Source: an uncultured Clostridia bacterium (lineage in GTDB: Bacteria > Bacillota > Clostridia > Christensenellales > UBA1242). Taken from it: a stretch of 64,000 nucleotides of DNA. Below the pieces are notes generated by a model. It searched no databases. It worked only from the letters and a program-made list of their open reading frames with translations, and had not been told where the DNA came from. The stretch is taken from positions 31,790 through 95,789 of the forward strand of contig CAKVLG010000004.1 in the NCBI GenBank assembly GCA_934756675.1. Direction: 5' to 3'. Below, one piece after another: positions 50,862-59,525 of the stretch (position 1 is its first letter; each line of letters opens with the position of its first letter). Both the position numbers and the translations under genes were made by a program.

Positions 50862-53186
50862 ATGAATATAGTTCAAGAATTAATCAATCAACTTAAAACA
50901 AAATGCAAAACAGGATCGACACAAGAAAAAGAAAAGATTGCTGTTGATTTTTTGTGCGGAATTGATTTTTCAGATGCAGATATCAAAAACCAATCAAAGA
51001 AATACATCGGTCATATCCTAAACGATATTGTTGCAAAAAACCAACAACTCACATCGCTTGATGCCAAGATTATTCATTGCATGGTGGCAAAAATATCGCT
51101 TGATAGTTTGGGACTAAGTGACGTTAAAATTAATTATAGAGATAGAAGTTCGTATCAAGAAGAACCTGCCAATTACTCAAGAAGAGATAACTCTATTACA
51201 TTTTTTAATGATTTTGTGAATGACGAAGTTTTTGTAAAACCAAGTGATAATCAAAAATATGGAGCACTTTCTAGACTGTTCAATTTTTTTGCAGTTAAAG
51301 CCGTCACAATAAATCATGAAATTAGACACGCCTATCAATTTAAGCATATTGATGAAAGCAACTTAACAAGAGATGGATATATTATTTCGATGCAAGAACT
51401 TGCCAGAGATTTGGCCAGCGATGCAGGATATAAAGGAATTAAAAAATTCCTTGTGGAAAGTTCTTTCATAGACAAAACAAAATATAAAGATGGATATGAA
51501 TACATAGGCAGATTATATAAAGATAATCATGACCAGTTTTATGATGAAATAGATGCGAATTTATATGGTTTTGAGCAGGCAGAAAAGTATTGTCAAGAAT
51601 TAAGTCCAACCACATACGAACTAATGTCAGATCCAGAAAAAAGTCCTTTTATTGATATGAAAAAAGCAGCCGAAGATAAGTTAAAAAATTATGAAAAAGT
51701 TACATGGGAACATAATACAAATGTAAGTAATAAGCCCGTGCAAGCAACTCACAAAGCTTCTATGATTGTAGATTATCTTCTTCCTTATCTAAGTGAGACT
51801 GAAAGAAAATCATTTTTTGATAAATATCCTGCATTGAACATCGCTTACAATTCCAACGGTTCTCTTAAAACTCTTGAACAGGTAGAAAGAGAAGAACAAG
51901 TCAAAATAAATAACCTTTTAATTAATGGAACGGATGAAGAAATTCAAGAAAAAGCGGCCAGTATTTCAAAAGTGTATGACACTGCAATAGAAAGTCACCC
52001 TGTTTTGTGCTTTGAAAAGTGTTTACAGCACATGGCGAGGCTATCTTGGAATAGCGACAGGTATTTTACCGATAGTGGCATTGAGGTTAAATATAACCCT
52101 AGTGAAGTTAGAAAAGAGTTAAGAATGACACAAGCAAAAGCGAAAGCTATAGCTTCTTATATGGAAGATACTGACGCCAACCAATTAAAAGCGATTTTTG
52201 ATAGATATAAAAGAGAAATTTTAAAAGATCAAAAATACGATCAGCAAAGTTTGCGTTTTTTTGAAGATAAAAAACTTGCACTCTATGATATCGAGTATAA
52301 CATAAACCACAACAAAGAAGTTGAATCTGTAATCGAACAAGACAAAAGGAAAGCTGCCGATGAAAGAGCTCAAGCTCAGATGAAAAAAGAGCAAGCAGAA
52401 GAAACTATCAAAAAGGTATTTCCAGGCTTCACCCCTGCTCCGCAAAAAGGCAGGCTAGAAAACGGCTCTGTCATATTTTCTGATAACACACAAGAAAAGT
52501 TGATATTAATGGAAGCATACAAACGATACATAAACACCATAACTGGCAACGATAAAATAAACAAGACCGATAAAGACTTTGTTTCTTCAGACAAATTACT
52601 TATAGCAATAAAACACCTTTATGGGTTTAATGTACCAATTGAAGAATATAGGGAATTTTATGCTAAGTTAAAAAACAATGAAATAGATATATTGCAAAAC
52701 AAGTATGAGCAAAAAGAAAAACAAGCTGCGACCGAAAAAGCTAGCGGCGCGTATACCGAAGACGATACAAAAGACTACATTGGACAGACCTTTCACATGA
52801 AGGCGAAAACTCCAAATGCCCCTAAACCAGAAAGAAAATCTCACCCTGAAGACCCTGAAAGCGATGCTGCAAAGGCAATGTTTCAAAGTCAACGACGTGT
52901 AGCATCTGAACAATACAGAGAAATGATGGAAGAAAATGCACAAACTGAGCAACGAGAAGTTCGCCCTGTTACAGAAGAAGAACTTGAAGCAATAAAACAA
53001 CAACACCCAGAGTTAGACACGGCAAAACGCGAAGAAGAATTAAGACAACAAGAGATTGCAAGGCAAAGAGCTGAGCACAAAAAACAACAAGAAGAAGATT
53101 CATATGGCGTAGCCATGAAACGCAACTCAGATAGCGGTCAAAACGTCAGACAACGTACCCAACAAAATATGGGATTTTCAAGATAG
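50862..53186 (+). CDS. Putative zinc metallopeptidase-like protein (774 aa)
   Basis: No named family was recognised. An HExxH site occurs as VTINHEIRHAYQFKHID near residues 148-164, followed about 75 residues later by YDEIDANLYG, which could give the third zinc ligand of a gluzincin. The N-terminal 250 residues look like a compact domain. The rest is largely helical and charged, with coiled coil near 480-520, and ends in a long Gln/Glu/Arg-rich tail. No signal peptide or membrane helix is seen, so it is probably cytoplasmic. The ATG follows AAAGGATAA. It is monocistronic. Its tail and size suggest a multi-domain effector or structural protein, which is inference. Confidence 0.65.
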   Translation: MNIVQELINQLKTKCKTGSTQEKEKIAVDFLCGIDFSDADIKNQSKKYIGHILNDIVAKNQQLTSLDAKIIHCMVAKISLDSLGLSDVKINYRDRSSYQEEPANYSRRDNSITFFNDFVNDEVFVKPSDNQKYGALSRLFNFFAVKAVTINHEIRHAYQFKHIDESNLTRDGYIISMQELARDLASDAGYKGIKKFLVESSFIDKTKYKDGYEYIGRLYKDNHDQFYDEIDANLYGFEQAEKYCQELSPTTYELMSDPEKSPFIDMKKAAEDKLKNYEKVTWEHNTNVSNKPVQATHKASMIVDYLLPYLSETERKSFFDKYPALNIAYNSNGSLKTLEQVEREEQVKINNLLINGTDEEIQEKAASISKVYDTAIESHPVLCFEKCLQHMARLSWNSDRYFTDSGIEVKYNPSEVRKELRMTQAKAKAIASYMEDTDANQLKAIFDRYKREILKDQKYDQQSLRFFEDKKLALYDIEYNINHNKEVESVIEQDKRKAADERAQAQMKKEQAEETIKKVFPGFTPAPQKGRLENGSVIFSDNTQEKLILMEAYKRYINTITGNDKINKTDKDFVSSDKLLIAIKHLYGFNVPIEEYREFYAKLKNNEIDILQNKYEQKEKQAATEKASGAYTEDDTKDYIGQTFHMKAKTPNAPKPERKSHPEDPESDAAKAMFQSQRRVASEQYREMMEENAQTEQREVRPVTEEELEAIKQQHPELDTAKREEELRQQEIARQRAEHKKQQEEDSYGVAMKRNSDSGQNVRQRTQQNMGFSR

Positions 53187-53346
53187 ACCAGTTTCACCAG
53201 CAGTAAATATGTCGCAGTTTTTAATTTTTCAAATAGTGCGGCAACTTAAATCGCATACAATTAATAAAAATTGCGTAAAGGCATTTTTTCCAAATAACCA
53301 CCCATCTTTGTAAATAAAAATAAATCATAAACATTATCAACAAAAA

Positions 53347-53372
53347 AAATCCATGGCTAAACCATGGATTTC
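53347..53372 (-). terminator. Terminator of the tRNA operon
   Basis: AAATCCATGG/CCATGGATTT hairpin (53347-53356 with 53362-53371). On the minus strand a T-run follows. It is immediately downstream of tRNA-Ile. Confidence 0.88.
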
Positions 53373-53376
53373 TTTT

Positions 53377-53453
53377 TGGTAGGACTGAGTGGACTCGGAC
53401 CACCGACCCCCACCTTATCAGGGTGGTGCTCTAACCAGCTGAGCTACAGTCCT
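53377..53453 (-). tRNA. tRNA-Ile (GAT)
   Basis: 77 nt including an encoded CCA. The cloverleaf is clear: acceptor AGGACTG with CAGTCCT, D-arm AGCTCAGCTGGTTAGAGC, and anticodon loop CTGATAA giving GAU. It is co-transcribed with the upstream tRNA-Ala; this pair is often found in rRNA spacers, but no rRNA is present here. Confidence 0.97.
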
Positions 53454-53508
53454 ATATATCGTTTTTACGAGTTTCATCTCTCGGGGAACGGTATCCCAAG
53501 TGAAAAAT

Positions 53509-53585
53509 TGGTGGAGGTAACCGGATTCGAACCGGTGACCCCCTGCTTGCAAGGCAGGTGCTCTAGCCAGCTGAGCTATACCCCC
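53509..53585 (-). tRNA. tRNA-Ala (TGC)
   Basis: 77 nt including an encoded CCA. The acceptor begins GGGGGTA and the anticodon loop CTTGCAA gives UGC. It lies 55 nt upstream of tRNA-Ile and directly behind a consensus promoter. Confidence 0.97.
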
Positions 53586-53622
53586 ACAAAATTATAAAAG
53601 CATTCTTTACAAATGCCTTTAT

Positions 53623-53651
53623 ATAATACCAAGTGCGGTTTGATTTGTCAA
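53623..53651 (-). promoter_or_regulatory. Promoter of the tRNA-Ala/tRNA-Ile operon
   Basis: Minus strand TTGACA (53646-53651), 17-nt spacer, TATTAT (53623-53628). Confidence 0.87.
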
Positions 53652-53665
53652 TAATTTTATTAAAC

Positions 53666-54070
53666 TTATTTCAAATTTTTTAAATCTTTGCAAACAACAC
53701 TAACCCTTTTTGCAAGTTCCTTATCTATGCCAACAAATTTGCTACTAATTTCATTCAAACTATCTTGCAATACCTTTTTACCTTTTTCTGTAGCAACATA
53801 CTCAATTTCTTTGTTGTTTTGTGGAATATGACGTTTAATAATCAAGCCATTATCGAGCATAACCTTTGCTTGCAATGCTAAGTTGGTTTTTACAATATTA
53901 AGTCTATCTACCATAGTTCTTGGAGAAAGTGGACCTTCGTTAACAATCATGTAAAGCATTTGGTCTTGAACTGTAAATGATCTACGTCCGTTTTCCATTT
54001 TTTCGATTAATCGGTCTGCATAAATTTTAATATCAATTATATCTCTTGCAAAAGCTTCATTTTCTTTCAT
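53666..54070 (-). CDS. MarR-family-like transcriptional regulator
   Basis: A 134-residue winged-helix protein: LYMIVNEGPLSPRTMVDRLN (helix-turn-helix) followed by a wing region (LIIKRHIPQNNKEIEYVATEKG) and a long C-terminal helix for dimerisation. The ATG at 54070 was chosen, as GAGGTG lies at good spacing. The promoter's -10 box overlaps a small inverted repeat (TTATA/TATAA, 54102-54115), suggesting autoregulation. The ligand and other targets are unknown. Confidence 0.8.
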   Translation of the reverse strand: MKENEAFARDIIDIKIYADRLIEKMENGRRSFTVQDQMLYMIVNEGPLSPRTMVDRLNIVKTNLALQAKVMLDNGLIIKRHIPQNNKEIEYVATEKGKKVLQDSLNEISSKFVGIDKELAKRVSVVCKDLKNLK

Positions 54071-54100
54071 TTTTAACACCTCGCATTGTTTTGTAGCTTT

Positions 54101-54129
54101 ATTATAGATTTATAACAAGGATTTGTCAA
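54101..54129 (-). promoter_or_regulatory. Promoter of the MarR-like gene with overlapping inverted repeat
   Basis: Minus strand TTGACA (54124-54129), 17-nt spacer, TATAAT (54101-54106). TTATA-GATT-TATAA (54102-54115) overlaps the -10 box. Confidence 0.82.
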
Positions 54130-54152
54130 TACCTATTTTGAAAAAAGTTATA

Positions 54153-54188
54153 AAAAAATCGCAAACTGTACAATTTTTTGCGATTTTT
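54153..54188 (-). terminator. Terminator after metG
   Basis: ATCGCAAA/TTTGCGAT hairpin (54158-54165 with 54177-54184) with A/T runs, 23 nt after the metG stop. Confidence 0.83.
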
Positions 54189-54211
54189 TGTATGTTTTTA
54201 AGTTGTTTTTC

Positions 54212-55819
54212 TTAGATTCTTGCGAAAAGTGGTTGCACTTTTGTTAGGTCTACACCCGCTTTAACATCAATTGGCGTCCATTTGTATTCGCTATTTAGTT
54301 TCAAATATTCACGTATTTTTTTGCATGCATTTGGCATAAACAATTCAAAAATATTAGATAAGTTTGCAATAACATATGCACAGTTATAAATTGTGTTACC
54401 AAAGGCTTTTTCATCTTCTTTTGCTTGAACCCAAGGCTTTTGGTCATCATAATATTTGTTTGTTGCAACAACCAACTCCATTGCACGTTCTGCCGCCTTT
54501 TTAAACTCTAAGCTTTCAACTAATTTTGCAACATCGTCATATGTTTCTTGAACCAACTTTTTAATCTCGCCGTCAAGTTCGCCTTGTGGCAATGTTTCTA
54601 GACCTTTAAACTTCAATGTTCTGTTAATTAAGTTACCAAACTTGTTAACTACTTCACTATTATGAACACTCTTAAAGATTTCTAAATCAAAATCTATGTC
54701 TTTTTTCTCTGGGCCATAAGCTGCAAAGAAATAACGCAAACTGTCTGTATCATATTTGTCTGCCCATTCTTTTGCGTCAAAACTTAAATCTGTTGGTTGA
54801 TTGCTCTTACTAACTTTGTGACCTTTATAGTTTAAATATTCCGAACTTACCATTCTTATATCTGTTATAAAGTTAGATTTTGTTGCCGCAAGTTCTGCTG
54901 GGAACAAAACCGAATGGAACATAATGTTATCTTTTGCGTGGCAAGCATAGATGATTTTTTCGGTTTCTGGTTCAACATTTGTCTTCCAATATTTTTGCCA
55001 GTCAAAACCTTGTTCTTCACCAAGGAGCATTGTATCTGTTACATAACCAAGTAACGCTTCGTACCAGCACCAGCAAACCTTGTCTTCATAGCCTTTGATT
55101 GGAATATGTACACCCCATTGAAGTTCACGCGAGAAGTCACGGTCAACAAGGTCTTTAAGATATTTTTTTGTTTCGTTAATACTATTTGCACGCCAAATGC
55201 TTTCGCCATTTTTAAGCACTTGTTCGAGCAAGTCGCGGAATGCGGTAAGTTTGAATACTAAAACATTGTTTGTTCTTTGTTCTGTCCTACCGCCACAAAT
55301 CAAGCATTTACCGCCTTCAAAATCTTTTTCAACAGGAACATAACCACATTCACAGTTATCACCTTTTGTCTTTCTGCCACAAACTGGGCATGTAATTTCT
55401 ACTTCTGTATCTGCCACAAACTTGCCACATGTTGGACAATATGGACGCGACACTTGTTTTTCGTACAAATAACCATTGTCATAAATTTCTTTAAATATCT
55501 CTTGGCATTTTTGTTTGTGATAGTCGCTGTATGTTATTGAATATTTATCAAATGAAAAATTGTATTGTGCAAGTGTTTCTTGGAATTTTGCATGATATCT
55601 ATCAACAATTTCCTTTGGTGTGCAACCTTCTTGCTTTGCTTTTACTTCGAACTTAGTTCCATGCGAGTCTGTACCCGAAACCATAACAACATTGTCGCCA
55701 ACCATTCTATGATATCTTGCTAAAATATCGCCTGAAAGCGAACTAGCAATGTAACCAATATGGAGTGCATTATTTGCATATGGCCAAGATACACAAATTG
55801 TAATATTTCTTTTTTTCAT
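54212..55819 (-). CDS. metG: Methionine--tRNA ligase
   Basis: Class I synthetase charging tRNA-Met. The 535 residues are of the short type without the C-terminal tRNA-binding domain. The HIGH motif is HIGY (residues 20-23) and the KMSKS loop reads KVSKS. A large zinc-knuckle insertion (about 125-185) has Cys pairs CPTC, CPVC, CEC and CLIC. It starts 3 nt after the SDR gene, so both share the SDR promoter. No T-box leader is visible. Confidence 0.96.
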   Translation of the reverse strand: MKKRNITICVSWPYANNALHIGYIASSLSGDILARYHRMVGDNVVMVSGTDSHGTKFEVKAKQEGCTPKEIVDRYHAKFQETLAQYNFSFDKYSITYSDYHKQKCQEIFKEIYDNGYLYEKQVSRPYCPTCGKFVADTEVEITCPVCGRKTKGDNCECGYVPVEKDFEGGKCLICGGRTEQRTNNVLVFKLTAFRDLLEQVLKNGESIWRANSINETKKYLKDLVDRDFSRELQWGVHIPIKGYEDKVCWCWYEALLGYVTDTMLLGEEQGFDWQKYWKTNVEPETEKIIYACHAKDNIMFHSVLFPAELAATKSNFITDIRMVSSEYLNYKGHKVSKSNQPTDLSFDAKEWADKYDTDSLRYFFAAYGPEKKDIDFDLEIFKSVHNSEVVNKFGNLINRTLKFKGLETLPQGELDGEIKKLVQETYDDVAKLVESLEFKKAAERAMELVVATNKYYDDQKPWVQAKEDEKAFGNTIYNCAYVIANLSNIFELFMPNACKKIREYLKLNSEYKWTPIDVKAGVDLTKVQPLFARI

Positions 55820-55822
55820 AAT

Positions 55823-56632
55823 TTACCTCGTTAATTTTCGTTTCTTTTGTGATTTTTTCCAACGCTTGCCCACAACTTTTGCTAAAAATCTTTCAGAAAA
55901 TGGACGGCTTATTCTTTTTAAAAACCTGTTAAAGCTGCCTGGAACGCTAATTAGTTTATGTTTGCTAGCACGTTTCAAAGCATACTCTGCAACTTCTTCT
56001 GGGCTGTTACTTGATAGCCTTCCGCCAATCCCCTGCGAAGCAATCGCCTCCTTCATTTCTTTTGTTGTTGGCATACCGCCCGGACAAATCACACTTATAT
56101 GTATATTTGTGTTTTTTAGTTCGACGGCTAGCGCCGTCATAAACGACACAAGCATTCGCTTTGTTGATGCATAAATATTCATATATGGCATTGGGTAAGC
56201 ATACGCCAAGCTCGACACAGTGAGTACCGTCAATTCTTGCGATTCATCACGCATTTTTATGACCTTTTGCGTCATATCGATAGTGCCTTCAACATTAACC
56301 CTTATGCACTTTAAAACCTTTTCGTCATCTTCGCTCAAAAATGCACCTTCTGTAATAACGCCAGCATTATTAATAAGATAATTGATGTTATATCCAAGGT
56401 CTTTTATGCTATTTAGCAGGTTTTTCCTCTGCTGTTCGCTCGACAAATCACAAATGCCGGAAAAAACTACAATTTGTGGGAAATTTTGTTTAATCTCAGA
56501 TGTAATTTTGTTTAATTTTTCACTATTTGTACCAGTTAAAAATAAATTTTCTCCACGGGAAGCAACAGCACGTGCAAAAGCACCGCCAAGACCACCAGTT
56601 GCGCCAGTTATAAGTGTTAAATTCTTAGTCAT
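55823..56632 (-). CDS. Short-chain dehydrogenase/reductase
   Basis: A 269-residue classical-type SDR: cofactor motif TGATGGLGGAFA near residue 9, structural NNAG near 86, catalytic Ser and YASTK (Tyr-x3-Lys) near 150. A basic C-terminus (KRWKKSQKKRKLTR) follows. The substrate is unknown. The ATG at 56632 (MTKNLTLITGATG) was chosen. It is the first gene of an operon with metG and has a promoter containing a palindrome. Confidence 0.9.
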   Translation of the reverse strand: MTKNLTLITGATGGLGGAFARAVASRGENLFLTGTNSEKLNKITSEIKQNFPQIVVFSGICDLSSEQQRKNLLNSIKDLGYNINYLINNAGVITEGAFLSEDDEKVLKCIRVNVEGTIDMTQKVIKMRDESQELTVLTVSSLAYAYPMPYMNIYASTKRMLVSFMTALAVELKNTNIHISVICPGGMPTTKEMKEAIASQGIGGRLSSNSPEEVAEYALKRASKHKLISVPGSFNRFLKRISRPFSERFLAKVVGKRWKKSQKKRKLTR

Positions 56633-56656
56633 AACTTCCCCCAAATTAATAAAAAC

Positions 56657-56685
56657 ATATTATAACTTTTGCCAAAAGTTGTCAA
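56657..56685 (-). promoter_or_regulatory. Promoter of SDR-metG with a palindrome in the spacer
   Basis: Minus strand TTGACA (56680-56685), 17-nt spacer, TAATAT (56657-56662). AACTTTT-GCC-AAAAGTT (56664-56680) fills the spacer, resembling an operator. Confidence 0.7.
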
Positions 56686-56703
56686 GTAATACGCGGCGAT
56701 AAA

Positions 56704-56729
56704 AAAAGCCAACCTTGTAGGTCAGCTTA
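56704..56729 (-). terminator. Terminator after the rubrerythrin gene
   Basis: AGCCAACCT/AGGTCAGCT hairpin (56707-56715 with 56719-56727), two G-T pairs on the RNA; T-run on the minus side. Confidence 0.8.
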
Positions 56730-56736
56730 ATAACTA

Positions 56737-57273
56737 TTAATAATTATTGTTTTTTACTTCAAAATAAGATTGTGGGTGGCTGCAAATTGGGCAGATTTTT
56801 GGAGCTGTTTTTCCAAAGTGAATATGTCCACAATTCCTACAAACCCAAGCGACTTCGCCATCTTTTTCAAACACCTTGTTGCCATCAACATTTTTAAGCA
56901 ATTTTCTATATCTTTCTTCGTGCGATTTTTCGATTTCTGCAACGCCTCTAAATTGAGCTGCAATTTCACCAAAGCCTTCTTTTTCGGCAACTTCAGCAAA
57001 ATCTTTATACATTTTTGTCCACTCTTCGTTTTCACCGCTTGCAGCTGCTTCCAAATTTTCGGCGGTATTACCAATACCATTTAGGTGCTTAAACCACATT
57101 TTTGCATGCTCTTTTTCGTTTTCTGCAGTCTCTGTAAAAATAGCTGCAATTTGCTCGTACCCTTCTTTTTTAGCAGCACTTGCAAAATATGTATATTTAT
57201 TTCTTGCTTGTGATTCCCCAGCAAAAGCAAACCAAAGATTTTTTTCTGTTTGTGTACCTTTTAAATTTTTCAT
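56737..57273 (-). CDS. Rubrerythrin
   Basis: A peroxide-reducing diiron protein of anaerobes. The 178 residues comprise a ferritin-like four-helix domain with ExxH-type ligands ([28 protein letters not shown]) and a C-terminal rubredoxin-like domain with CRNCG and [12 protein letters not shown]. This supports an anaerobic, oxygen-exposed lifestyle. Own promoter, monocistronic. Confidence 0.95.
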   Translation of the reverse strand: MKNLKGTQTEKNLWFAFAGESQARNKYTYFASAAKKEGYEQIAAIFTETAENEKEHAKMWFKHLNGIGNTAENLEAAASGENEEWTKMYKDFAEVAEKEGFGEIAAQFRGVAEIEKSHEERYRKLLKNVDGNKVFEKDGEVAWVCRNCGHIHFGKTAPKICPICSHPQSYFEVKNNNY

Positions 57274-57302
57274 AGTTTTCTCCTTATTTTGTATCTAATT
57301 TT

Positions 57303-57330
57303 ATTATAAAGTAATAGAAAATCTTGTCAA
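57303..57330 (-). promoter_or_regulatory. Promoter of the rubrerythrin gene
   Basis: Minus strand TTGACA (57325-57330), 16-nt spacer, TATAAT (57303-57308). Confidence 0.82.
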
Positions 57331-57376
57331 CTTATTTTGCGCGTCAATAAAAAATGAAACATTTTATACAATAGTG

Positions 57377-57405
57377 TTTACTTTTTGGTTTTGATTTGCT
57401 ATAAT
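57377..57405 (+). promoter_or_regulatory. Promoter of typA
   Basis: TTTACT (57377-57382), 17-nt spacer, TATAAT (57400-57405). Confidence 0.65.
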
Positions 57406-57430
57406 TTTTCGGTATATTAATGGAGTTATT

Positions 57431-59260
57431 ATGGAAGAAAAAAATATTAGAAATGTTGCTATAATTGCGCACGTTGACCATGGCAAAACCAGCCTAGTTA
57501 ACGAACTTTTGAAGCAAGGCGGTGTTTTCCGCAGCAACGAACAAGTTGATGATAGAGTTATGGACTCAAACGCGCTTGAACGCGAACGCGGAATTACAAT
57601 ACTTAGTAAAAATGCCGCTTTTATGTATAACGGGGTAAAAATTAACGTTGTCGACACACCTGGTCATGCTGACTTTGGTGGCGAAGTAGAACGTGTACTT
57701 AAAATGGTTGATGGCGTTCTTTTGGTTGTCGATGCATATGAAGGCACAATGCCTCAAACAAGGTTTGTTCTTCAAAAGGCACTTGAACTTAACCATAAAG
57801 TAATAATTGTTATAAACAAGATTGATAGAAAAGATGCCCGAGTTAGCGAAGTTGTTGACGAAGTTTTGGAACTTTTGATGGAACTTGGCGCAACAGACGA
57901 ACAACTCGACAGTCCATTTGTTTATTGTTCAGCAAGAATGGGTATCAGTTCTCTTGACCCAAACATTCAAGGTACAGATATGAAGCCACTTATGCAAACA
58001 ATCATTGATCACATTCCAGCACCAAAGGGCGACAAAAATAAACCTTTTAAAATGCTTGTATCTTCTTGCGAACAAAACGACTATCTTGGCAAACTCGCCG
58101 TTGGTAAGGTTGAGCAAGGCACGATAAAAGTTAATGATCAAGTTGCAATATCTAACTATCACGATCCAAACAAAAAAGGCTTGTTTAAAATTGCCAATAT
58201 CTTTTCATATCAAGGTTTAAAAAGAGTTCCTACCCCAGTGGCAGAAACTGGTGATATTGTCTGTCTTGCTGGTAGCGAAGAAATCACTATTGGTGATACC
58301 ATATCAGATAAAAACAATATCGAGCCTATCCCATTTGTAAAAATTTCTGAACCAAGTGTTGAAATGCAATTCATTGTTAACAATAGTCCATTCGCTGGTC
58401 AAGAAGGTAAGTTCTGCACAAGCAGGCACCTTCGCGATAGACTTATGAAAGAAGCTGTCCGCGACCTAAGCTTAAAAGTTTTCGAAACAGCTAGTGCCGA
58501 CACATTCCGTGTTCTTGGCCGTGGTGAAATGCACATTTCAATTTTGATTGAAAACATGCGCCGTGACGGTTACGAATTCCAAGTTTCTATGCCACGAGTA
58601 ATTTTCAAAGAAATTAACGGTAAAAAATGCGAACCAATCGACAGACTCACAATTGATGTTCCAGAAGATTGCGTTGGCAATATCATGAGTTCAATTGGTG
58701 CAAGAAAAGGTGAACTGTTAACCATGACAAACATTGGTAACCGTATCCGTCTTGAATTTATTATTCCTGCCCGCGGATTGTTCGGTTACAAAAACCAATT
58801 CTTAACGGAAACACGCGGTGAAGGTGTCATGAGTTCAATATTCTATGAATATCAACCATATAAAGGTGCAATTGCTAGCCGTAATGTTGGTGCACTTGTT
58901 GCATATGAATCCGGCGAAGCCGTACAATATGGTTTATTCAACGCACAAGAACGCGGCAAACTTTTAATCACGCCTGGCACAAAAGTTTATGGCGGTATGG
59001 TTGTTGGTATCAACCCAAAGGCCGAAGATATTGTTGTTAACGTTTGCAAAACAAAACATTTGTCAAATGTTCGTTCTTCCGCATCAGACGATTCACTTCG
59101 CCTTGAACCAGTAAAACCTTTCACATTGGAAGAAAGCATGGAATTTTTGGCAGAAGATGAACTTTTGGAAGTTACACCAATCTCACTAAGAATTAGAAAA
59201 ATCATTCTTGACCACACACAACGTGGCAGAGCGGATTTTAGACGCAAAAACCAAGAATAA
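57431..59260 (+). CDS. typA: Ribosome-associated GTPase TypA/BipA
   Basis: A translational GTPase related to EF-G that assists large-subunit assembly and stress adaptation. The 609 residues are of usual length. The G domain shows AHVDHGKTSLV, RERGITI, DTPGHADF and NKIDR; the EF-G-like domains and the BipA-specific C-terminal domain (GRGELLI-type region and KTKHLSNVRSS) follow. The ATG follows TGGAG. Monocistronic. Confidence 0.97.
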   Translation: MEEKNIRNVAIIAHVDHGKTSLVNELLKQGGVFRSNEQVDDRVMDSNALERERGITILSKNAAFMYNGVKINVVDTPGHADFGGEVERVLKMVDGVLLVVDAYEGTMPQTRFVLQKALELNHKVIIVINKIDRKDARVSEVVDEVLELLMELGATDEQLDSPFVYCSARMGISSLDPNIQGTDMKPLMQTIIDHIPAPKGDKNKPFKMLVSSCEQNDYLGKLAVGKVEQGTIKVNDQVAISNYHDPNKKGLFKIANIFSYQGLKRVPTPVAETGDIVCLAGSEEITIGDTISDKNNIEPIPFVKISEPSVEMQFIVNNSPFAGQEGKFCTSRHLRDRLMKEAVRDLSLKVFETASADTFRVLGRGEMHISILIENMRRDGYEFQVSMPRVIFKEINGKKCEPIDRLTIDVPEDCVGNIMSSIGARKGELLTMTNIGNRIRLEFIIPARGLFGYKNQFLTETRGEGVMSSIFYEYQPYKGAIASRNVGALVAYESGEAVQYGLFNAQERGKLLITPGTKVYGGMVVGINPKAEDIVVNVCKTKHLSNVRSSASDDSLRLEPVKPFTLEESMEFLAEDELLEVTPISLRIRKIILDHTQRGRADFRRKNQE

Positions 59261-59267
59261 TAAAAAT

Positions 59268-59293
59268 AGCCATCGCAAAGCGGTGGTTTTTTA
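59268..59293 (+). terminator. Terminator after typA
   Basis: GCCATCGC/GCGGTGGT hairpin with an AAA loop (59269-59287), followed by TTTTTT. Confidence 0.85.
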
Positions 59294-59490
59294 TTTCAAA
59301 AAACGCAATAATACACTAGCAAACTTGTAAAATTTACATCATATTGCTATTATATTTTGTATTTTTTGCGTTTTTTTGCTTATTTTTTAGCTTAATTATC
59401 AATTTGCACCATATTTACTACAAAATTATGTTTTGAACTATGCATAATGTACAATTTTACATATAAATGTAAAAGATTTTTTATTCTCAG

Positions 59491-59519
59491 TTGACAATTA
59501 CTAAAAAGCATTATATCAT
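59491..59519 (+). promoter_or_regulatory. Promoter giving a leaderless radical SAM mRNA
   Basis: TTGACA (59491-59496), 17-nt spacer, TATCAT (59514-59519), then 6 nt to the ATG at 59526. Confidence 0.72.
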
Positions 59520-59525
59520 AAATCT

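Noticed and set aside
53377..53585. Remnant of an rRNA operon around tRNA-Ile/tRNA-Ala
   Set aside because: The tRNA pair has its own promoter and terminator, and no 16S or 23S sequence is nearby.
55819..56656. T-box leader upstream of metG
   Set aside because: The SDR gene ends 3 nt before metG, and its own leader is only about 20 nt; no T-box sequence is visible.
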